Shown here one piece after another: positions 55,692 through 64,000 of a stretch of 64,000 nucleotides of DNA. Each line of letters starts with the position of its first letter. Positions within the stretch are counted from its first letter, which is position 1. The position numbers and the translations under genes were made by a program. Below the pieces are notes generated by a model. The model worked only from the letters and a program-made list of their open reading frames with translations, had not been told where the DNA came from and made no database searches. Origin of the DNA: Rehmannia glutinosa (taxonomy: Eukaryota; Streptophyta; Magnoliopsida; Lamiales; Orobanchaceae); the NCBI GenBank assembly GCA_016081115.2, contig JABTTQ020003011.1, positions 1 through 64,000 on the forward strand. The letters run 5' to 3'.

Positions 55692-57272
55692 TGTTGGGAA
55701 ATTTATTGTTTAGATTTTGATGAATGCCATGTAAAACTTAGAATAGGAAGTTGGCACCCCATTCTTTGTTGTAAAGCGCATTGTAATAAATAGATGGTCA
55801 AGTCAAGTTGAGTTAAGTCGGCTATGCCCCAAACAGCAAGAAGACAATCGGAGACTAGAAGGAAGACTACGCCGCAAGACATCCGAGTATGGCAAAGAAG
55901 AGAAGACGGAACTCGATTGAAGGAGGAGTGAGATGCGGTGAGTGGAGTATCGGTCAAGTCAACTCAAGATAAGCCAAGTCTCAAGTTGAAGTGATGAAGA
56001 GTCATCCAATGATTGGAAGCGACTCTAAGTCACCTGGGGAAAGCAAGGAAATGCGGTCAAGTCGAGATAATCGAAAGAGATCCGTTGCACGTAAATCAAG
56101 AGAATTACTTAAACAAGTAATATCTCCATGCTACCTTTCTCGAAGTGCTTAGTCCCGAAGCGTGCAAAAGGAATAAACCAATGGGAAGCACTACACCGTG
56201 TCGAACTACGAAAAGTCAAGAACATTTTATACGAGGAAGTGGCAAATTCAAGGATCGCAACAAGACAAGCCAACGTCCACAAGTGACTTTCAAAAATAAG
56301 CCTATCTCTTCAACGGGCAAATTTTTGAAAGATCACTATAAAAGGCCGAGGAATAACTCTAAAAAAAAAAAAAAAAAAAAAAGGTTACCTTGACGGAACC
56401 ACAAACATTCAAGAAAACATTTGAACTGTAGCCAAAAACATTCTCAAATCATTCAAGATTAATCCTCAAGCCTACATTACGAAGAAAATCAATCCAACAC
56501 TCACCTGTGAAGAAAGATAGCTTCAATCAGTTGAAGAGGAAACTTTAGAAGAAAATGGGGTCTACATTCCACGAAGGATTGTAGGAAGGTTCAAGGTCGA
56601 ACCAAGTCTAGAGCTTTTGGAGGGCTTTGTGATCAAATCCAAAGAGCTTGAGCAAGTGGGTGTAGTAGCAAAGCAAAGCCTGCCTGAAGAAGAAGAGTCG
56701 CAGTCGTCGAGAAGCCGGTGAGTGATCAAGGCGTCTCGGACTAAGTCCCAAAGGATCAAGTCGGTTTGTGTGATCAAGACTTGTATCCGGACTGTTACCA
56801 CTTTGTATACTAATCAATACCTAGTTGATTCCTCCAGGAGTTGGAGAAGAGAGGAGTAGAAGAATTACCCCATCTTCGAACCTCTATAAAAATTTATCGT
56901 GTCATTTACATTTCAACACTTTAATTCCGCATCATATTTGTTTAATTCTCACGACATATTTGCTATCCATTAGAAAATTTCTAAGTACTAAATCAAGCTT
57001 TAAATCTCTACTAAACCAAATTTAAGGGTGTTAAGTCTTCCGTTGAAAACAAACCACGAGTTGAGCTAATTGGTCTTTAATTTGAGTTATTCTATCAACG
57101 GCTCGATCGAGTCCGTTGAGTGACTAACTCTCTTGATTAACTAAATTGGTTGTCCACCTAGGACACATCCGTGTAGTATCAACTTGACCTTTTAAAAGGA
57201 CTAAACCGAAAATTTGGTAAGGTTTATTCAACCCCCTTCTAAACCTTACACTCACACCCCTTGGGACCTACA
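55692..57272 (+). repeat. 5' LTR of SIRE-B
   Basis: 1581 bp, TGTTGGGAAATTTATTG...CCTTGGGACCTACA. Contains a poly(A) run at about 56360-56381 absent from the SIRE-A LTR. Confidence 0.92.
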
Positions 57273-57274
57273 AG

Positions 57275-57286
57275 TGGTATCGAGTG
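57275..57286 (+). other. Primer-binding site of SIRE-B
   Basis: TGGTATCGAGTG, two bases after the LTR. It is close to the standard TGGTATCAGAGC but lacks one A, reading TCGAG for TCAGAG. Confidence 0.8.
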
Positions 57287-57398
57287 GTTTGTTCATTGAG
57301 CCTTCCTGACCGGTTCTTGAACTAGATCTCCAAACTTTTCAAAGTCCGCTTTAGTACTTAAATTTTCAAAACTCCTTTTATCATTAAAAATTATTATC

Positions 57399-60300
57399 AT
57401 GGAAGCAAATTTGACACGCATCCCTATGTTCACAATTGAAGAATTTGATGATTGGAAAATTCGTATTGTGCTCATCTATCAAAGATTACATGATGAGATG
57501 TGGATAGTGATAGAGGATGGGCCACTCGCAAATCTTAAAAGTGAACACGGCTTTAAGAAGAGTCATAGATTGAAGGTGAAGAGGATGTTGCCTCTAGACC
57601 CGGCTATGGTTGAAAAACCAAGAACTGAATGGACAAATAATGACAGGAAAAGATACAACCTGGACAATGTAGCCAAGGACATCCTTTACAAAACCTTGGA
57701 CAAAGCCATGTTCAATAAAGTCAAATCATGCAAAACGGCTAAAGAAATGGGACAAGCTAAAATTGATTTGTGAAGGCTCGGAGCAAATCAAGGAAAATAA
57801 ATTATCGATAGTTGTACAAAAATTTGAGAATTTCAAAATGATCGCAGGAGAAAACCTGGATCAACTGGATGCTCGGTTCACGAAATCACCAACGATCTAT
57901 CTGCGCTTGGAAAGGAATATACACAGAAGAAATGTATATGAAAATCCTTAAAAGTCTCCCGGTGAATGGGAAATGAAGGTCATGGCACCGAGACATTCCA
58001 TGGACCTATCGAAGACCTCCAACCATGAACTATTCTCAAATCTCAAAGCCTACGAATTTGCCGAGAAGAAAAGATCGAAGAAGAGACAGTTGTACCCAAA
58101 ACAGATGCTCTAATTGTTAGGGATGGAAAGAGAGCCGAGGTCAAAGAAGTCATTGATCCGAAGAAATAGCCCCGATGGTTAAAAGGTTCAACAAGTTCTT
58201 CAATAAGAACTACAAGAGAGGCAAGGGTGAATCCTCCAAAAGACACTCGGCTCCTCCAAGTCAAGGAAGATAGGCCAACCAAGAGGACAGATCATCAAAA
58301 AGTGAATATCTAAGGCCGACAATCCAAGAATGGAAAGAGTTGATCAAAAGGTTGAATATCTATCTTTGAACCGTAGTAGGCAACCAGGTCACTACGCCAT
58401 TGATTGCCCATATCCCGTAGTCAACAAATACGAGAAATGAAGAAGAAAGAAAGATCTTGAGAAAGAAGACAAGAAAAGAAAAAGGCAATGTTGGCTGCAG
58501 AGATCGATAAGATAGCCAAGTCAAGAGAGACGGTGATTCAGAGCAAAGAAGTCGACTACTCAAGTGACTCTAAAGAAGAAGCCCCGATCTGTTTGATGGC
58601 CAAGAAACAAGATCAACTCGACCAAGAAGATGAGATACACTCTAACTCATCGAACTCGATTCTAGTGATAGTGACTATGACACACACACTTCATCACCCA
58701 CTGATCTTTATGATTCATTAGGCAAAATGATGAAAGATTTTGAACACATTAAATCCTCACACACACTACTAAATGAGGAAAACAAACCTACTCAAGAGCC
58801 AAAACTCACGGTGACTAAGGAGCCGAGTACTCTAGGTCAAATAGCCGATGAGAATAAAAGTTTAAAAATTTGAAAATGCCAAGCTAATAGCAGAAATAGC
58901 TGCCATAGAAAAGAGGGAGAATGACCTCAAAAATGTGATTGCCTCATTCACTAAGGCATCTAAATCATTGGATGATCTTATTATGAGTCAAAGAGAATGT
59001 GGAGACAAGCAGGCTTAGGATTTAATTCCTCTGTGCTATGTCAAACTTCAAAAGTAATTTTGGAAAAAGGATCTTCAAGCAATGAAGAGTCTAAAAATCC
59101 AAAACTCCAAATGGTGTACACACATTCACTCCAAAGCACAATTACAAGCAAATTGGCCTTGGTTATAAAGGAAAAGGAAAAAAAAATTGGGTTGGGTGCG
59201 TTGAGAGAACAAGTGAGAAGAAATTCAACCAAGTTCCTCAAAGCAAACTCCAACAGAAATACTCTGTAAAGAAGAAACAGAGCTACCAAAAACCCAAAAT
59301 CTATAAAAGAAGCACATATGATGGGAATAGTAGAAAATATCCAAGCCAAGCCGATTGGAACGATGTAAACTATCGGCATAGACTTATGGAATATAAGCCC
59401 AAATGCAAAGGCCTAGAACTCATCAAAGGCCATTCCAAAAGTATAAGAGCTTTCATCAACACACATATGCACCTAGGCACTACACTCAGAGACACCACAA
59501 TTACCCAAAGAAGGCGATTGCTAAAACACATATACAGGCATACAGACAAAAGAGACAGTTGTATGAACCTAGAATCCCCAAGCAATTTGCCAAGATTAAT
59601 TATGATTATGGCACTGATAGATGGCAACCCCTTAGAGTCAAATCATTTGGCTATAAGTTGGTTGGATCATCTTACAATTCTAACCCCTCAGGACCAGACA
59701 AGTATGGGTACCTAAAACTTAATTTCCTTGATTGCGAGGTTCAAGGAACAGTGAGTGCCAAGGAACCTGGTACATGGGACAAAGATGGTCATTCCCGGAC
59801 ATATGACAGAAACAAGAAAAATCTGTCAAAATTCAAGGAAGTTAAATGAGCAAAAGTCATATTTGGAGGAAATGAAGCTCCATGTGAAATAAGAGGCATT
59901 GGATCCATCAAGAGGAATGGATTAGAAATCACAGATGTTGCATATGTTGAAGGACTCAACTTCAACTTGCTAAGCATCGACCAACTCGTGACAAGGGCTA
60001 TAATGTTGGATTTAACATGGGTATATGCCAAATCAAGGATGATCTTGAATCGAATGAAGTTGTGTTGCAAGGATGCGAGACAAAAGAACATGTATGTAGT
60101 AGATTGGTCAATCTGCACCCAAAGACTGCCTGTCTATTAGCAAAGAGCACTGGTGAATCAAGTTGGTCCGTGGCACAAAAAAGCCGAGTCACCCGAATTT
60201 CAAAACGATTAACAAGCTTGCGAAGTAATCTTGTGGAAGGACTTCCGGACTCAGTATATAAGAAGGAAAGTATATGTGACGCATGTCGAAGGAAAACAAA

Positions 60301-62875
60301 TCAAATCATCATTCAAAGAAAAGAGACCGGTCCCGACTTCAACAAGGATATTGCACCTCCTACATATGGATCTATTTGGTCCATTGAACCTGCTAGCATA
60401 AGTGGGAACAAATATACCTTGGTGGTAGTAGATGACTACTCAAGATATACATGGACAATATTCATGTGTAAGAAGAAAGAAACTCTCGTAAAACTACCAC
60501 ACGGTGATGAAGAGGATTCAAAATGAGAAGAGCCAAACCATTATCAAAATAAGATCGGGCAGGAACCGAGTTTGTCAATGGTATAATAACTCAATGTTGT
60601 ATTGAAAATGGCATTGGTCATGAATTATCTCTGTGAGCAAGGACTCCACAAATGAGAATGGAGTTGCGAGAAAGAAGGAATAGAACTCTCAAAGAAGCAA
60701 CAAGGACCATGTTAGTCAAGCGGGGTTACCAAAAAGATTTTGGGTCAAGCAATTAACACGGCTTGCTACACTCAAAAACAGGATGTATGATAAACAGACG
60801 GTGACAAAGACTCCCTATGAGATTTGGACAGGGAGAAAACCAAATGTTGCATATTTTAGAATATTTGGATGTAAATGCTTCATCCATAACAATGGCAAAG
60901 ACAATCTAAAGGCTTTCGATGCTAAAAGTCGATGAAGGTATCTTCTTGGGATACTCGGTGAAAGCAAAGCCTTCTGAGTACTCAACAAAAGGACTATGGT
61001 TGCGGAGGAATCCATTCATGTGGTATTCGATGAGCCAAATGTAAATGGAGAAGACATTGAAGAGTCGGTGATAAGTCAATCATCCAACCATACGTAAGAG
61101 TCCCTATGTTGAAGTCAAGGCGGGAATTATAAACTCGAGATGAAGATGAGATAGCCGAGTCTCATAAAATCTTTGGAAAATTCACACTAAGTGATTGCGA
61201 GAGAGAGCGATCAAAGCAACACAAATTTGCTAGACGATCAATCCGGCTAACTTACTTCAACTTTGATGTAAGATGGCTGAAAGACCATCCACTTAACTTG
61301 TCATTGGAGATATAAGAGAAGGTGTCAAAACAAGATCGAGAACTCAACAAGAAGCTATGTTCACATGCTTTATCTCACAAATAGAGCCTAAAGATGTGTT
61401 ACAAGCATTGGATGACACACATTGGATTCAAGCTATGCAAGAAGAGCTGAATCGGTTTGAAAAAAATAAAGTATGGGAATTAGTTCAAAGACCCACCCAT
61501 CAAAATGTTATTGGTACTAATCGGGTGTTCAAACAAGATGAACGAGGAGGGTTCGTGGTAAGAAACAAAGCAAGACTAGTAGCCAAAGGATATTGCCAAG
61601 AAGAAGGAATAGATTTTGATGAAACATTTGCTCCCGTAGCAAGATTGGAAGCTATAAGGATGTTTCTTGCCTATGACTCACAAGAATTTTATTGTATATC
61701 GATGGATGTAAAAAGTGCATTCCTAAATGGTTTATTGGAAGAAGAAGTGTATGTTGAACAACCTCCAGGATTTGAGCGAGAAGACTCTTGGAGATAAGGT
61801 ATACAAACTCAAGAAAGCTCGTATGGATTGAAACAGGCACCCGTGAGCATGGTATGATACTTTGTCACAATTCCTAATCGAGAATGGATTCACAAAAGGA
61901 AAAGTAGATAGAACACTTTTTGAGAATTCAAGATGGAGAGAGTATCTTGCTTGTTCAAATATATGTGGATGATATCATTTTTGATCCACAAACAAAGAGC
62001 TATGTGAAAAATTTTCAAACCTCATGCAAAGCAAATTTGAAATGAGCATGATGGGAGAGTCGACATTCTTCCTTGGACTCCAAGTAAAACAGTGAAGGAT
62101 GGAACCTTCATAAGTCAAACAAAATACACCGAGAGATTTAATGAAGAAATTTGATATGGAGAAGAAGTCTTCGTGAAAATACCAATGAATACATCACCAA
62201 AATGGACATGGATGCACGGATGGCAAGCTGTAGATCAAACAAGATATAGAGCACTTATTGGATCATTGCTCTATCTCACAAAAGTAGGCGGACATCACCT
62301 TTGATGTAGGTGTATGTGCGAGATTTCAATCTGCTCCAAAAGAGAGCCATATGACAAAGAAACTAAGAGAATCTTGAGATACTTGAAAGGAAGCCAAGAA
62401 GTTGGCTTATGGTATCCAAAGGAAGGTGGATTCAAGCTAATTGGCTATTCAGACTCGACTATCTTTGGATGCGAGTTGACAGAAAAGCACCTCGGCACAT
62501 GTCAAATGCTTGGAAACAGTGATTTCTGGTTTAGCAAGAAGCAAAATTTAATAGCCACCTCTACAACTGAAGGCAGAATACATATCTGGCAGGCTGTTGT
62601 GCCCAAGTCCTATGGATGAGACAAAGAACTAAGAGACTATGAAGTTGAAGAAAAGGAAATTCCAATCATGTGTGATAACACAAGTGCAATTGCAATCACT
62701 CGTAATCCTATGTTGCACTCAAGAACAAAGCATATCGATGTCGATATCACTTCATAAGAGATCATGTTGAAAAGAAGGACATCATATGGAATATATCTCA
62801 ACCGATAAACGGTTGGTGACATATTCACAAAACCATTATGTGAGTCAAGATTTGAAGAACTCAAAGCATGAGTTA
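57399..62875 (+). pseudogene. Gag-Pol of SIRE-B, heavily frameshifted
   Basis: Gag opens at ATG 57399 (MEANLTRIPMFTIEEFDDWK) and stays open 124 codons. The zinc knuckle near 58375-58410 keeps only GHYAIDCP. The protease region near 59775-59850 reads TWDKDGHSRTYDRNKK..LSKFKEVK, in which the catalytic D-S/T-G is lost as written. It is followed by EIRGIGSIKRNGLEITDVAY. Integrase: CDACRRKTNQ, IEPASISGNKYTLVVVDDYS at about 60280-60450. RT: about 61357-62100, with WIQAMQEELNRFEKNKVWEL, MDVKSAFLNGLLEEEVYVEQ and YVDD at about 61965. RNase H: about 62440-62870, with MCDNTSAIAITRNP. More than ten frame changes. Confidence 0.9.
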
Positions 62876-63456
62876 GGGTTAATCGAGTGAGTGACACTCG
62901 AGAAGACTCAAAGAAAAGAAATGGAACACAAAAAGAGAAAAAGGATGAATTCTCAAAATCGGCTAAATGAATCACCATGTCGGAGAGACAACTATACCGA
63001 ATTAGCCGACAAATTTGAGTCATTTACCGAGAGAATCGTGACGAGAAGATTTAAATCACTAAGGGATAAGCTGAGTCATTTATGAGCAAAGTGACAAAAA
63101 TGCGATCGTTTTTACTAAGCGGGAATGTTTTTAAGAATGACGTCGACATAATGATGATGATGTGTACGGACAAAAAGTTGCATACCAAGCTTATGATTGG
63201 ATATAAATCTTTGCCGCATTAAATTCGAGACATTAAATGCTAATCGGCGTGCAAAATCTAAGCCGTTGATTTCGATCACATTTCAAAAACCACCCGCACG
63301 TCCTTTTAAAACCATACTTAACCCATTTTCGTCTGTTTTCTCTCACATATCACCAAAACGGTTCATTTCTATCTCGAAACAAAGGCAAAACTCTCTCAAA
63401 ACCCTCTCAAGTATTCAAATCAAATTTCTAAGTTTCTTTTCGGTGAAATCTGAAAA

Positions 63457-64000
63457 ATGGCATCAACCTATGATTTTGTCAAGCTAGGAAAGCAAACCCA
63501 CACAGGGGTCGACCGTGGATTTCGAGGGCATGGTCAAACAGGGTCCGATGACGCCCTCATAAAGAAAATCGTTGAAAAGCTCGAAACGTCGGCCGAAACC
63601 ATTTTCGACGATGGAGTATTCGATGACCTATGGGAAGAGGTCGCACGTTCACGTGAACGCCGAGATTCACGATGAAGGGATAAAGTATCTGCATTCACGA
63701 AAAGAAGTTCACCATCTCTCGCCAAGGATTTGGTGAACACTACTCACTACCGAGCGGAAGGAGCATCGTAAATCAACGGCGATGTAGACACTTCTTTGCC
63801 GGAGGAAGTAGCCAAATCCGACTATCTTTGATAAAATAGTCTACACAAAAAACAAGAGGTCTTTGAAGGAGGATTACCACAAGTTGTTGGACATAGTTGC
63901 CAAATGCATAGACATCAAATTTGGCATCTTTGACCAACTGTCAAAAGCAAAGTTGATCGTAATGGCTGCGATCATTGAAGAAAGGAAAATAAATTGGGCC
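63457..64000 (+). pseudogene. Envelope-like third ORF of SIRE-B, 5' part
   Basis: ATG 63457 opens MASTYDFVKLGKQTHTGVDR and runs 72 codons (QTGSDDALIKKIVEKLETSA, then DDLWEEVARS). It then shifts frame but remains alignable with SIRE-A (VNAEIHDEGIK, LPEEVAKSD, KEDYHKLLDIVAKCIDIKFG) to the window end. Similarity in position and sequence to SIRE-A supports a genuine ORF3. Function unknown. Confidence 0.65.

Larger units (their letters stand above)
55692..64000 (+). mobile_element. SIRE-B: SIRE-type Copia element, runs off the window
   Basis: 5' LTR, primer site, Gag, protease, integrase, RT, RNase H and the start of the envelope-like ORF are all present in order. It is the sister of SIRE-A, and the two can be compared from integrase to env-like ORF. 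The 3' end lies beyond base 64000. Frame changes are very frequent, and many fall at CAG/CTG positions of the sister copy. Confidence 0.92.

Overview
This is a gene-poor, repeat-dominated stretch of a plant nuclear genome, almost certainly a eudicot. The species cannot be named from the sequence. The evidence is plant-specific: Ty1/Copia elements primed by initiator-Met tRNA, two Copia elements of SIRE type with an extra envelope-like third ORF, a CACTA transposon, Mutator-like elements (one carrying a DUF1985/Ulp1-type gene), a TRIM, and an F-box/FBA gene. No prokaryotic feature was found.

Layout. 1-854 is AT-rich with no gene. 855-5802 is a complete but frameshifted Copia element on the minus strand (TSD TAGTG). 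6968-11359 is a non-autonomous CACTA element with hairpin-forming subterminal repeats. Two coding-looking exons of an unrecognised gene lie at 11687-12058 (minus). 12879-14374 is an internally deleted Ty3/Gypsy derivative (TSD TAAAG). 15123-15633 is a TRIM. 17060-17500 holds degenerate tandem repeats. 17936-18145 is an orphan coding fragment. 18378-19365 (minus) is the only recognisable host gene, an F-box protein with a late frameshift.

19746-26493 is a 6.7-kb Mutator-like element with about 115-bp TIRs and a perfect 9-bp TSD, sitting about 380 bp upstream of the F-box start codon. It carries a decayed DUF1985/Ulp1-like gene (plus), a MULE-transposase N-terminal remnant (minus), and arrays of a 7-mer TGCCCAC held in 12-bp register in both non-coding and coding parts. 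A second relative begins at 27321. It is split by Copia-2 (28539-34687, TSD TTAAG), whose 5' LTR is itself split by a 1360-bp TIR transposon containing a roughly 321-bp higher-order minisatellite. A hAT-like G-rich MITE (34735-35269) interrupts the remainder.

35467-44871 is the 3' two-thirds of a SIRE-type Copia (partial integrase, RT, RNase H, env-like region, 1.57-kb LTR). It abuts the 3' half of another Copia element (44872-47705). 47706-51030 is AT-rich with no gene. 51031-55096 looks like a very long solo LTR. 55692-64000 is a second SIRE-type element running off the window.

The elements record successive nested insertions around one gene, not a cooperating gene system. Two observations go beyond ordinary TE annotation. 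One is the 12-bp-phased TGCCCAC arrays shared by both MULEs. The other is a systematic CAG->CGAG/CG and CTG->CG pattern between the two SIRE copies, which suggests consensus error at CHG sites and would make some 'frameshifts' artefactual.
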